Origin: Streptomyces sp. ISL-12
GTDB lineage: Bacteria > Actinomycetota > Actinomycetes > Streptomycetales > Streptomycetaceae
DNA: 64,000 bases
Reading direction: 5' to 3'
NCBI RefSeq assembly: GCF_018614415.1
Contig: NZ_JAGGOO010000070.1
Location: forward strand, 1 to 64,000
Shown here piece after piece: positions 51,608 through 59,865 of the stretch. The number at the start of each line of letters is the position of its first letter. Position 1 is the stretch's first letter. Under the pieces are notes generated by a model. That model saw nothing but the letters and a program-made list of their open reading frames with translations. It was not told the DNA's origin and ran no database searches. The position numbers were made by a program, and so were the translations under genes.

Positions 51608-52644
51608 TTGGTGGCCTCCGCGCGCTTGCGGACCCAGGCGTTGAGCAGGGTCGCGAGGAGCAGCATCGCTCCGAGGAAGAACTTGAACCAGTCGGGGTTC
51701 CACTCGGCGAAGACGATGCCCTTGCTGGTCATGCCGAAGATCAGCGCGCCGACCGCCGAGCCGACCGCGCTGCCGTAGCCGCCGGTGATCAGACAGCCGC
51801 CGATGACGGCCGCGATGATGTAGATCAGCTCGTTGCCGACGCCCTCGCCCGACTGCACGACGTCGTACGAGAAGAGCAGGTGCTGACCGGAGATCCAGGC
51901 GCCGAACGCGACGCCCATGTAGAGGCCGATCCTCGTCTTCGTCACCGGAACACCGACCGCGCGGGCCGCGTCCTGGTTGCCGCCGACCGCGAAGATCCAG
52001 TTGCCGGCGCGGGTGCGCAGCAGGATCCAGCTCGCCACCGCGACCAGCGCCAGCCACCACAGGATGGTGATCTTGAAGCCGACGCCGCCGACGGTGAGCG
52101 TCGAGGCGAAGACGTCCTTGGCGGAGGCGAAGCCCTCCATGTCGGCGATGGTCTTGGTGGAGACGGTGTCGTCGATCAGCTTGGTGAAGCCGAGGTTCAT
52201 GCCGATCAGCATCAGGTAGGTGCCCAGCGTGATGATGAAGCTGGGCAGCCTGGTGCGGCTGAGCATGAAGCCGTTGAAGGCGCCGAGGGCGAGGGTGACC
52301 AGCAGGGAGACGCCGACGCCGACCCAGACGTTCGCGGTCATCTGGTAGCTGAACATCGAGGACAGCAGCGCGGAGGAGGTCACCATGACGCCCGCCGACA
52401 GGTCGAACTCCCCGCCGATCATCAGCAGCGCCACGGGTACGGCCATGATGCCGATGGTGGAGGAGGCGTACAGGACCGTGCTCAGGCTGGAGGCGTGCAG
52501 GAAGCTGTCGGCGGCCAGCGCGAAGAAGACGAAGACGGCGATGGCGCCGACGACCGAGCCCAGCTCGGGGCGGCCGAGCAGCTTCCGCAGCGGCGAGCCC
52601 TGCAGAATCCTTTCGTCGGAGACTGTCGCTCCGGTGGCGCTCAT
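51604..52644 (-). CDS. Sugar ABC importer permease (RbsC/FrcC family)
   Basis: A 346-aa BPD_transp_2-type permease with about ten hydrophobic segments: VVGAIAVFVFFALAADSFL, IGIMAVPVALLMIGGEFDLS, VGVGVSLLVTLALGAFNG, PSFIITLGTYLMLIGMNLGF, ITILWWLALVAVASWIL, ELIYIIAAVIGGCLITGGYGS, FKFFLGAMLLLATLLNAWV. GGEFDLSAG and ALGAFNG are family motifs. The ATG overlaps the binding-protein stop by 4 bp. It forms the channel for the FrcA-like ATPase. Confidence 0.94.
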   Translation of the reverse strand: MSATGATVSDERILQGSPLRKLLGRPELGSVVGAIAVFVFFALAADSFLHASSLSTVLYASSTIGIMAVPVALLMIGGEFDLSAGVMVTSSALLSSMFSYQMTANVWVGVGVSLLVTLALGAFNGFMLSRTRLPSFIITLGTYLMLIGMNLGFTKLIDDTVSTKTIADMEGFASAKDVFASTLTVGGVGFKITILWWLALVAVASWILLRTRAGNWIFAVGGNQDAARAVGVPVTKTRIGLYMGVAFGAWISGQHLLFSYDVVQSGEGVGNELIYIIAAVIGGCLITGGYGSAVGSAVGALIFGMTSKGIVFAEWNPDWFKFFLGAMLLLATLLNAWVRKRAEATK

Positions 52645-53645
52645 CGGGTGCCCCGTTCCGTGTAGTCCGCCAGCGCGTCGGCGTCGTCCTCGGTGATGAT
52701 CTGCGGGCCGGTGAGCACGGGCTGCCCGCCGCCGAGGACGTCGGCGTTGTACCGGTAGAGCCACAGCAGGTCGACCGCCTCGTAGCCCTGGAGGTAGGGC
52801 TGCTGGTCCACGGCGAAGCCGAGGCTGCCGTCCTTCAGGCCGGCCGCGACCTTGGCGTTCAGGTCGAAGGTGTCGATCTCGGCGTCGCTGTTCGCACCCT
52901 GCTTGGCCTTGACGGCGGTGTCCGCGTACGGGGCGCCCAGCGTGACCACGGTGTCCACGCTCTTGTCGGTCTGGAGCTTGGCCTCGATGGCGGACTGCAC
53001 GTCCGGCATGCTGGTGCCGGTGACGTAGAGCCGCTGGAGCTTGCCGTCGAACGTCTTAGCCACACCGTCGCAGCGCTGCTCGTGGCCGACGTTGCCCTGC
53101 TCGTGCAGGACGCAGACGGCGCTCTCGCGGCCCCGCTCGTTCAGCTCCTCGCCGACGGCCTCGCCGGCGATCGTCTCGTCCTGGCCGATGTGGGTGAGCG
53201 CGCCGAACTCCTTGGATTCGGCCGAGCCGGAGTTCACGGTGACCACCGGGATGCCGGCCTTCACCGCGCGGGCGACGGCGGCCTTCATGGCGTCCGGCTT
53301 GGCCAGCGTGACGATGATCCCGTCGACCTTCTTGTCCACGGCCGCGTCGACGAGTTGGGCCTGCTGCTGGGCCTCGTCGTCGTGGGAGTACAGGAAGTTG
53401 ATGTTGTCCTTGACGGCGGCCTGCTCGGCGCCGCTCTGGACGATGTCCCAGAAGGTGTCGCCGTCGCCCGAGTGCGTGATCATCGCGACGGTCCAGCGGG
53501 GCGTGTTCACCGCCGCCTTCCCCTGGGCCGCGGCGGCCTTGCGGGCGTCCTCGGCGCGCTTGCCGCCGGTGCTGCTGCAGCCGGCGAGGGAGAGTGACAG
53601 TGCCCCTGCCAGCGCGATGCCTGTCCAGGTCCGAAACCGTGCCAC
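52641..53645 (-). CDS. Sugar ABC importer substrate-binding lipoprotein
   Basis: A 334-aa lipoprotein with a signal peptide (RFRTWTGIALAGALSLSLAGCSS, lipobox LAGC) and a periplasmic-binding-protein type I fold of the ribose-binding class: WTVAMITHSGDGDTFWDIVQSGAEQAA, DKKVDGIIVTLAKPDAMKAAVARAVKAGIPVVTVNSG, and GFAVDQQPYLQGYEAVDLLWLYRYN. It binds a monosaccharide or inositol-like ligand outside the membrane. The start is GTG. It is the first gene of the importer operon, 145 bp downstream of the GntR gene. Confidence 0.93.
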   Translation of the reverse strand: MARFRTWTGIALAGALSLSLAGCSSTGGKRAEDARKAAAAQGKAAVNTPRWTVAMITHSGDGDTFWDIVQSGAEQAAVKDNINFLYSHDDEAQQQAQLVDAAVDKKVDGIIVTLAKPDAMKAAVARAVKAGIPVVTVNSGSAESKEFGALTHIGQDETIAGEAVGEELNERGRESAVCVLHEQGNVGHEQRCDGVAKTFDGKLQRLYVTGTSMPDVQSAIEAKLQTDKSVDTVVTLGAPYADTAVKAKQGANSDAEIDTFDLNAKVAAGLKDGSLGFAVDQQPYLQGYEAVDLLWLYRYNADVLGGGQPVLTGPQIITEDDADALADYTERGTR

Positions 53646-53698
53646 GAGGCGGTGCCCTTCTTGCTGTGTGCTGTCTTGCGGTGGTCTGTAGTGGTTCT

Positions 53699-53713
53699 GT
53701 CCTACGTGAGGAC
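53699..53713. promoter_or_regulatory. Palindromic candidate GntR operator before the sugar importer
   Basis: GTCCTACGTGAGGAC has 5-bp arms around ACGTG and lies 54 bp before the binding-protein start. A looser GTCC-N8-GGAC site occurs at 54599-54614 upstream of the GntR gene itself. Shared half-sites suggest that GntR controls both promoters. Confidence 0.45.
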
Positions 53714-53790
53714 CGCTGAGCCCACCAACCCAAACGCCCTATTGTCGGGCATGCCTCCCGGCCGCGGCACGCCGGGGGCGGATGTGAGGT

Positions 53791-54555
53791 TCAGGACCGC
53801 ACCAGCAACTGGAACTCGAACGAGTACCGGGACGGCCGGTAGGTGTGGGTGCCGTACTCGACCGCGCGGCCGCTGTCGTCGTACGTGGCGCGCTGCATGG
53901 TGAGCAGCGGGGCGCCCTCGTCCTCGCCGAGCCGCTCGGCCTCGGCGGCGGTGGCGGCACGGGCGCCGATGGACTGGCGGGCGCTGTGCAGGGTGATGCC
54001 CGCGCCGCGCATGAGCCGGTACAGCCCGGTCGCCTCCAGCCGGCCGGTGTCCAGGTCGAGGAGGCCGGGCGGCAGGTAGTTGCGCAGGTACGCCATCGGC
54101 TCGCCGTGGGTCAGCCGCAGCCGCTCCACGCGGTGGACCTCGCTCCCCTCGGCCACCCCGAGCGCGGCCCCGATCTCGGCGGACGCCGGGACGATGTCGT
54201 TGACCAGGACCTTCGTACCGGGACGCTGCCCGGCCGCCGCCAGGTCGTCGTAAAGGCTGCTCAGCTCCAGGGGGCGCTTGACCCGGCTGTGGACGACCTG
54301 CGTGCCGACGCCGCGGCGGCGCACCAGCAGGCCCTTGTCGACCAGCGACTGGATGGCCTGGCGAACCGTGGGCCGGGACAGCCCGAGCCGGGCGGCCAGC
54401 TCGATCTCGTTGCCCAGCAGACTGCCCGGGGTCAGGGCGCCGCGCTCGATGGCCGCCTCCAGCTGCTGCGACAGCTGGAAGTACAGCGGCACCGGACTGG
54501 TCCGGTCCACACCGAGGCCGAGCGTCACGGTCGGGTCAGCTTCTGGTTTCGACAC
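53791..54555 (-). CDS. GntR-family (HutC-type) transcriptional regulator
   Basis: A 254-aa repressor: winged HTH (VPLYFQLSQQLEAAIERGALTPGSLLGNEIELAARLGLSRPTVRQAIQSLVDKGLLVRRRGVGTQVV, about 21-88) and a UTRA ligand domain (VHRVERLRLTHGEPMAYLRNYLP...LLTMQRATYDDSGRAVEYGTHTYRPSRYSFEFQLLV). HutC-type UTRA domains bind sugars or amino-acid derivatives. It is encoded just upstream of the sugar importer on the same strand and is its likely regulator. The start is a GTG without a clear ribosome site. Confidence 0.92.
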   Translation of the reverse strand: MSKPEADPTVTLGLGVDRTSPVPLYFQLSQQLEAAIERGALTPGSLLGNEIELAARLGLSRPTVRQAIQSLVDKGLLVRRRGVGTQVVHSRVKRPLELSSLYDDLAAAGQRPGTKVLVNDIVPASAEIGAALGVAEGSEVHRVERLRLTHGEPMAYLRNYLPPGLLDLDTGRLEATGLYRLMRGAGITLHSARQSIGARAATAAEAERLGEDEGAPLLTMQRATYDDSGRAVEYGTHTYRPSRYSFEFQLLVRS

Positions 54556-54639
54556 GGGGCGAGCGTAGCTCTGTGAGCTGTTGACGGGAAGTTGTGTAGT
54601 CCGGTTGTCAGGACATACCAAGGGGAGGGAGGGGCGGTG

Positions 54640-55060
54640 GTCAGCAACTGTCCTCCGGGCCGCCGACGAGTCACCGCGTCGCAGGCCAGCAGCGCCAGCC
54701 GCACGCGGTTGTCGAGGTGCAGCCAGGCGAGGGCGCATGAGACATGGGCCTTGACGGTGGCGACATCCAGGAAGAGCTCGGCCGCGATCCCGGCGCCGGT
54801 CAGGCCCCGGCCGCGTGTGACATCAGCGCGCAGGTCGCGGCGGACGACAGGACGGGGTCGCCTGCGGCGGTCGCGCACGGCCTCGAAGGGTCCCGGCGGG
54901 CGGGGTGTCTGCCAGAACGCCGTCCGGGCGGGTGCGGCCGACCAGCGCCTCGGCCTCGACGCGGTACGCGGCACCCGCACCGCCGGCCACGCGTCCCGGA
55001 CTCCGGCCACGCAGGGCAGATCCGCGGCCGACGGGCGGACGCGCCCCTGTGCCGCGGGCG
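54640..55060 (-). pseudogene. NarL/LuxR-type response regulator, decayed C-terminal half
   Basis: Leftward frames give AAGDPVLSSAATCALMSH (the linker after the receiver) and, after a frameshift, GLTGAGIAAELFLDVATVKAHVSCALAWLHLDNRVRLALLACDA, a degraded LuxR HTH. The receiver domain survives only as unrecognisable sequence upstream. No intact frame covers it and no kinase is adjacent. Confidence 0.6.
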
Positions 55061-55259
55061 GGCAGCGCACGCCACCTCCAGGTGTGCGCACGGAGGCGGG
55101 GCGGAGAGCGCAGGTCCGCCCGTGCGTCACCGGTCGGCCCATCGGAGCGTGGGCGCCGTGGTGGCGCTGGGCCGCAGGACAGCTTTCCGGAGCCTCAACG
55201 GACTTGGCGGGAAATTCTCCGAGTTTGTCATTGACATGCCACCATCTACGCGCGTCATC

Positions 55260-55658
55260 ATGAGGGGCATGAGATTCCCCCCACGCGCCACTCGCATCGG
55301 CGCCGCAGCCGCCGTCCTGTCCGCACTCCTCGTCGGCGGCACCGTCGCCACAGCATCCCCGGCCGCCGCCGCGGTCGGCAGCATCTGTTACAGCGACCTG
55401 CCCTCTCAGGCTCACGACACGCTCGAACTGATCGAGCAGGGCGGGCCCTACCCGTACTCCCAGGACGGCACCGTCTTCCAGAACCGCGAAGGCATCCTGC
55501 CGAGCCAGTCCTCTGGCTACTATCACGAGTACACCGTCATCACTCCTGGTTCCTCCACGCGGGGAGCTCGTCGGATCGTCACCGGCGAGGAGTATCAGGA
55601 GGACTACTACACGGCCGACCACTACGAGTCGTTCGATCTGATCAGTTACAGCTGCTGA
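55260..55658 (+). CDS. Secreted guanyl-specific ribonuclease, RNase Sa family
   Basis: A 132-aa precursor: basic start, hydrophobic segment (IGAAAAVLSALLVGGTVATA), cleavage near ASPAAAA, then a mature domain of about 95 residues, the size of RNase Sa. It matches that enzyme closely: ICYSDLPSQAHDTLELIEQGGPYPYSQDG, VFQNREGILPSQSSGYYHEYTVITPG, TRGARRIVTGEEYQEDYYTADHYESFDLISYSC. Catalytic Glu (HEYTV), two Arg (TRGARR) and His (ADHYESF) are all present, as are the two Cys of the disulfide. It cleaves RNA after G outside the cell. Several ATGs are possible (55236, 55260, 55269). No barstar-like inhibitor gene is adjacent. Confidence 0.93.
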   Translation: MRGMRFPPRATRIGAAAAVLSALLVGGTVATASPAAAAVGSICYSDLPSQAHDTLELIEQGGPYPYSQDGTVFQNREGILPSQSSGYYHEYTVITPGSSTRGARRIVTGEEYQEDYYTADHYESFDLISYSC

Positions 55659-55675
55659 AGAAGCCTGTGCCGTTG

Positions 55676-55709
55676 CGCCGGAAACCCGTGCGCACTCGGG
55701 CTTCCGGCG
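55676..55709 (+). terminator. Hairpin terminator after the RNase gene
   Basis: CGCCGGAAACCCG pairs with CGGGCTTCCGGCG around an 8-nt loop, beginning 18 bp after the RNase stop codon. This is a strong stem without a U tract, as is usual in Streptomyces. Confidence 0.8.
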
Positions 55710-56104
55710 GCGAACACCGCACACAGGACTCTCGTCCCGCGGACCCCCCACGCACACCGGCCGCGGGGCGAGGCCGCAGTCGGCGGGCGTCGCGAGGCCG
55801 ACGGCCCGCTCCGGTGCCCGCTCGGAAGCTCCGGCACCGGCCCATCCCGTGCAGACGCCCGCCAGTGCCGCACCGCCAACGGACTGGCACTGCCCCACCG
55901 CGCGATCTGACGGGCCTCTCCCCCTCCTGGCCGGTCAGCCCGCACACACGGACCGACGGACTCAGCCACCGCGCCAGCAGCGGTCGCCCGAAGTCACCGC
56001 CGCGCCGGGGGACGGACCCATGTCCGTCGATCGCCGCCCGCGAGGCGATGAGCGGGGCAGGCGGCTGTCCGACAGGCCGCCGAACGCGAGGCTCCGCGAA
56101 TCGG
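55710..56104. other. Intergenic stretch without recognisable genes
   Basis: About 395 bp between the RNase terminator and the convergent end of the aldo/keto reductase. Open frames exist on both strands but are rich in Arg and Pro in the manner of chance frames in GC-rich DNA. I see no repeat or motif. Confidence 0.5.
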
Positions 56105-57169
56105 TCAGGCGACGGGGACGACGGGACGGATCAGACTGTCGGCGGTGACGTACTTCTCGCCTTCGCGGTTGTGGACGTGTGGTTCTCCGAGGGTGAAGCC
56201 GCCCGCGGAGTCGAGTTCCGCCATGTCCTGGTCGGTGAGGCCGAGGTGGAGGGCTTCCAGGTTGCTGGACATCGCCTGTGCGGTGGGTGCGGAGGTGATG
56301 GGCACCAGCGCGGTGGGCGAGCGGTGGGCGCGGTGGAGGACCCAGGCGAGACCGACCTGGGCGGGCGTGGCACCGTGCCGGCCGGCGACCCTGCCGACGG
56401 CCTCGCGCACGGCCAGGTCGGCGGGGGTGGGCCGGTTGCTGGCGGACCAGTGCAGCAGGCGGGCCTCGTCACCCCCGGTCCCCGGGTGGGTGCCGGTGAG
56501 GAAACCACTGGACAGGGGTGACCAGGCGCCGAAGCCGATGCCGAGGGCCTCGGCCATGGGGATGATCTCGCGTTCGGCGCCGCGTTCGGCGACCCCGTAC
56601 TCGGCGGTGACCGCGGCGATGGGCGCCCAGCCGTGCCGCTCGGCGAGGGCCTGCCCGCGGGAGACCCGCCACGCGGGGAAGTTGCCCAGACCGCCGTAGC
56701 GGACCTTGCCCGAGCGGACGAGGTCGTCGAGACCTCGCAGGATCTCCTCGATGGGGGTGACCGCGTCGTGGGCGTGCAGCCAGTACAGGTCGACGTAGTC
56801 GGTGTTCAGGCGGCGCAAAGTGCCGTCGATCGCCGCCATCATGGCCTTGCGGCTGTTGCCGACACGGGCGTGGCCCTCGGTGCGGGTGGAGCCGACGGCG
56901 TACTTGGAGGCGATGACGAAGTCCTCGCGGTCCTTGCCCACCAGTTCACCCACGAGCCGTTCCGACTCGCCGCCCTGGTAGCCCTCGGCGGTGTCGATGA
57001 AGTTGCCGCCCGCCTCGGCGTACGCCTCGAACACGGCGCGGGCGCCGGCGACGCCCTCCCCGGGACGGCTGCGGCCGTCTATGCCTTCGTGGGTACCCAA
57101 CAGGCCGCTGCCCAGTGAGATCTCGGAGACGCGCAGACCGTTGTTACGGCCGAAGAGCCGGTATTTCAT
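56105..57169 (-). CDS. Aldo/keto reductase
   Basis: A 354-aa (alpha/beta)8-barrel reductase: GSGLLGT start, FIDTAEGYQGGESERLVGELV with catalytic Asp and Tyr, VIASKYAVG with catalytic Lys, and LYWLHAHD with the catalytic His. NADPH-binding ends are AWSPLSSGFLTG and LVPITSAPTAQAMSSNLEAL. It reduces aldehydes or ketones. The ATG overlaps the upstream SDR stop by 4 bp. It is the last gene of a three-gene operon divergent from a MarR repressor. Confidence 0.93.
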   Translation of the reverse strand: MKYRLFGRNNGLRVSEISLGSGLLGTHEGIDGRSRPGEGVAGARAVFEAYAEAGGNFIDTAEGYQGGESERLVGELVGKDREDFVIASKYAVGSTRTEGHARVGNSRKAMMAAIDGTLRRLNTDYVDLYWLHAHDAVTPIEEILRGLDDLVRSGKVRYGGLGNFPAWRVSRGQALAERHGWAPIAAVTAEYGVAERGAEREIIPMAEALGIGFGAWSPLSSGFLTGTHPGTGGDEARLLHWSASNRPTPADLAVREAVGRVAGRHGATPAQVGLAWVLHRAHRSPTALVPITSAPTAQAMSSNLEALHLGLTDQDMAELDSAGGFTLGEPHVHNREGEKYVTADSLIRPVVPVA

Positions 57170-57951
57170 GAGGAGTGCTCCTGTGCGGGAGGGGTCGTGC
57201 CGACGGAGGCTCCGCCGTCGACGACCAGGGAGGTTCCGGTGATGTAGGCGGCCTCGTCGCCGGCGAGGAAGAGGGCCGCGCGGGCGATGTCGTCCGGCTC
57301 GCCGAGCCGGGGAACGGGGAACGAGGTGGCCATGGCTTCGGCCATCGGAAGGACGCCCTCCTCGGCCAGCATGGAGGTGCGGACACCGCCGGGATGGACG
57401 GCGTTGGCGCGCACCCCGTCATGGCCGTAGGTGACGGCGACATGGCGGATGAGGGAGCTCAGGGCCGCCTTGGCCGGCTGGTAGGCGGCGTTGGCGGGCA
57501 GAGTGATCTCGTTGCCGTTGGTCGCCGAGATCGCGACGATCGAGCCCGTGCCGCGCTGCCGCATGCCGGGCAGCACGCTGCGGATGCCGTGGAACGCGCC
57601 GGTCAGGTTGACCTGGAGCGAGTCGGACCATTCGCGTTCGGTGAGGTCCGCCAGGGCGGGCCGGGTCATGGTGAAGGCGTTGCTGACCAGCACGTCGACC
57701 GGTCCGTAGCGGTTCTCCGTCTCCTGGCGCGCGCCGTCCCACGCCTGGCGCGTGGAAACGTCGAGGCGGTGGTAGAAGGCGTGGCCGCCGGCCTCGGTGA
57801 TGCCGGCCACCACCGCCTGGCCCTCACGGTCCCGGATGTCGGTGACCGCGACCCGGGCTCCTTCGGCCGCGAACAGCCGGGCGACGGCCGCGCCGATGCC
57901 GCGGGCGGCGCCGCTGACCAGGACGTTGCGTCCGTCGAGCCGCCCGCTCAC
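57166..57951 (-). CDS. Short-chain dehydrogenase/reductase (classical SDR)
   Basis: A 261-aa enzyme: cofactor loop VLVSGAARGIGAAVARLFAAEG (GxxxGIG), VTDIRD suggesting NAD(H) preference, and catalytic Ser with Tyr-Lys in AISATNGNEITLPANAAYQPAKAAL (YxxxK). The C-terminal LFLAGDEAAYITGTSLVVDGGASVG is the standard SDR end. The GTG start overlaps the previous stop by 4 bp. It is the middle gene of the MarR-linked operon. Confidence 0.93.
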   Translation of the reverse strand: MSGRLDGRNVLVSGAARGIGAAVARLFAAEGARVAVTDIRDREGQAVVAGITEAGGHAFYHRLDVSTRQAWDGARQETENRYGPVDVLVSNAFTMTRPALADLTEREWSDSLQVNLTGAFHGIRSVLPGMRQRGTGSIVAISATNGNEITLPANAAYQPAKAALSSLIRHVAVTYGHDGVRANAVHPGGVRTSMLAEEGVLPMAEAMATSFPVPRLGEPDDIARAALFLAGDEAAYITGTSLVVDGGASVGTTPPAQEHSS

Positions 57952-58628
57952 CGGACACCGTCGGCGGTGTAGAGGACCTCGGCCTCCTGCCGTGAGCGGT
58001 ACAGGTCCAGGTAGGTCCCGGCCATGACGTCGGGCATGCTGGCCGGGCCTTCCTGTCCGATCCAGGTCGCTATCGCCACGTGCGCGGCGTACACGCCGGT
58101 GCCCCGCAGGGCCGCGTGCAGATTCAGGACCCAGTTGCGCAGCGCACCGGACGCCGCGGCGATGTTCGCGAACGGGGGGTGCACCACCGGCCCCGAGGAG
58201 GCACCGGTACTGACGAGGATCGTGCCGCTGCCCCGGGCGATCATGTCGGGCAGCACCTGCTGCACGGCGGTCACCCCGCCGAACAGGTACATGTCCAGTT
58301 GCGGCAGCAGTGCCGCCACGCTCAGGTCGGTGGCACCGACGGCGTCGACGGTGGACGGGTCACCGGGAGCCGGGGAGTACTCCAGCACCTCGATGGGCCC
58401 GAAGCGTTCCTTGACCGCGTCGAACGCCTTCACCAGCGCCTCGCGGTCGGTGACGTCGGCGACGAACCCCTCCGCCCGCAGACCCTCCCCGGCCAGGTCG
58501 CGCTCCAGCTTCTCCAGCGTCCCGGGCGTGCGGCCGATCAGGGCGACGTCGAAACCCTCGGCTCCGAAGCTCCGCGCGATCGCCTTGCCCAGTCCCGGGC
58601 CGGCTCCCACGACTACAGCGGTACTCAT
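57948..58628 (-). CDS. SDR-fold protein lacking the Tyr-x-x-x-Lys catalytic pair
   Basis: A 226-aa Rossmann-fold protein: VVVGAGPGLGKAIARSFGAEGFDVALIGRTP (GxGxGxG, NADP-type Arg) and FVADVTDREALVKAF. At the position of YxxxK it reads FANIAAASGALRNWV, so both the Tyr and Lys are replaced, and the NNAG motif reads EYSPAPG. It may bind cofactor without classical dehydrogenase chemistry, or use other residues. It is the first gene of the operon, 72 bp from the divergent MarR gene. Confidence 0.85.
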   Translation of the reverse strand: MSTAVVVGAGPGLGKAIARSFGAEGFDVALIGRTPGTLEKLERDLAGEGLRAEGFVADVTDREALVKAFDAVKERFGPIEVLEYSPAPGDPSTVDAVGATDLSVAALLPQLDMYLFGGVTAVQQVLPDMIARGSGTILVSTGASSGPVVHPPFANIAAASGALRNWVLNLHAALRGTGVYAAHVAIATWIGQEGPASMPDVMAGTYLDLYRSRQEAEVLYTADGVR

Positions 58629-58660
58629 AGCTTCTCCTGGATAGTTCGATCGGGTGGATC

Positions 58661-58676
58661 GTTTAGCACTCTAAAC
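58661..58676. promoter_or_regulatory. MarR operator
   Basis: GTTTAGCACTCTAAAC is an inverted repeat with 6-bp perfect arms and a 4-bp spacer, lying in the 72-bp gap between the divergent SDR-like and MarR genes. It is positioned to control both promoters. Confidence 0.72.
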
Positions 58677-58700
58677 CATATCCGATGCTAGATTACCTAC

Positions 58701-59222
58701 ATGACCAATGACTCAGTGATCGACGCCCACCGCTCCCGCCCGGGGCTGATGCTCGCCCTGCTCGGCGCGGAGGCGATGCGCCGGTTGCGAGAGGCGCACA
58801 CCACTCACGACCTCAGCCCGCGCCAGTTCGAGGTCCTCGGCCTGCTCCACGACCGGGGCACCCTGGGCCAGAGCGAGCTCGGCCGCCTCACCGGCGTCGC
58901 GCCCAGCATCCTGGTCACGCTCCTCAACCCGCTCGAAGCCGCCCACCTCGTGGTACGCCACCGCGACCCGGCCGACCGCCGCCGTCACGTCGTCGCCCTC
59001 ACCGACACCGGACGTGAGCGCCTGCACCAGGCATCCGAGGCCCAGTACGAGGTCGAGGACACACTCCTCGCCGCACTGACCCCTGCCCAGCGGAACCAGT
59101 TGCGGGACCTGCTCACCCGCGTCCGTGACGACCTCACCGAGCACCGGGACCACTGCGCCACCCCGGCGTCACTCGAACCACGGCGCGGCGGCGAGGGCCC
59201 GGACGCCCCGGCGGTTCCGTGA
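58701..59222 (+). CDS. MarR-family transcriptional regulator
   Basis: A 173-aa winged-helix protein: LSPRQFEVLGLLHDRGTLGQSELGRLTGVAPSILVTLLNPLEAAHLVVRHRDPADRRRHVVALTDTGRERL (about 35-110). DPADRRR is the wing. The last 20 residues are a polar tail. It is divergent from the three-gene oxidoreductase operon and likely represses it until a phenolic or electrophilic ligand binds. Confidence 0.93.
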   Translation: MTNDSVIDAHRSRPGLMLALLGAEAMRRLREAHTTHDLSPRQFEVLGLLHDRGTLGQSELGRLTGVAPSILVTLLNPLEAAHLVVRHRDPADRRRHVVALTDTGRERLHQASEAQYEVEDTLLAALTPAQRNQLRDLLTRVRDDLTEHRDHCATPASLEPRRGGEGPDAPAVP

Positions 59223-59429
59223 TGCGGACGATCCCGCGAGCGCGGGCCGCCGTCAGGCCGTAGGGGCGGCCGGACAGTGCGGCAGAGCCCGGGTGACAGC
59301 GGGCCGTTTCCCTCCCCACGGTGCCGGACGAACCGGTGTCCGGTTCAGGGCGTGCCCTGGTGAGCCGCGGTCCCCCGCGAGTCCGGCGCCCCCACGCACG
59401 GGCGCCTCGGCGCTACTCCCTCACGCCTT

Positions 59430-59603
59430 CTACCGCTCCGTCGACGCCTCGCTGTCGTCCGGCGCCTGCCGGCGCTCCGGGGAGCCACCGAGCTCCTCCT
59501 CCAGGCGAGCCATCCGGCGTTCGAGCCGCCGAGCGTGCGACTCCATGGTCACGACCACCGTCACTCCAGCCAGGGCAACGGTGAACATGGCGGGTATCTC
59601 CAT
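59430..59603 (-). CDS. Small 57-aa membrane protein with coiled-coil tail
   Basis: The ATG has GGGAG about 8 nt upstream. Residues 1-20 (MEIPAMFTVALAGVTVVVTM) form one membrane segment, followed by an amphipathic, probably coiled-coil helix (ESHARRLERRMARLEEELGG) and a polar end. Codon use is strongly streptomycete. Its function is unknown. No neighbour is clearly in the same operon. Confidence 0.7.
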   Translation of the reverse strand: MEIPAMFTVALAGVTVVVTMESHARRLERRMARLEEELGGSPERRQAPDDSEASTER

Positions 59604-59865
59604 TACGCCACTCCCGATGATCTTTACTGTGCATGGTGCTGTGAGGCTCCGGCCGGCCGAGGAACGAAGGATTCTTCACACCGGACACTGCCCGCCTCGC
59701 GTCTTCGCCAGGCACAGAGCACTCATGTGCTGAGGGTGAGCACGCGCGAAGAACGGCGCGCGGCCGGAATCGGTTCACGGGCGCCCTCGGGGGTCGCGCC
59801 GGCGAAGATACCGTCGTACGGCCGGGGACGGGGCCGAGCCAGACCGGGGCCAGGGCCGGTGAAGG

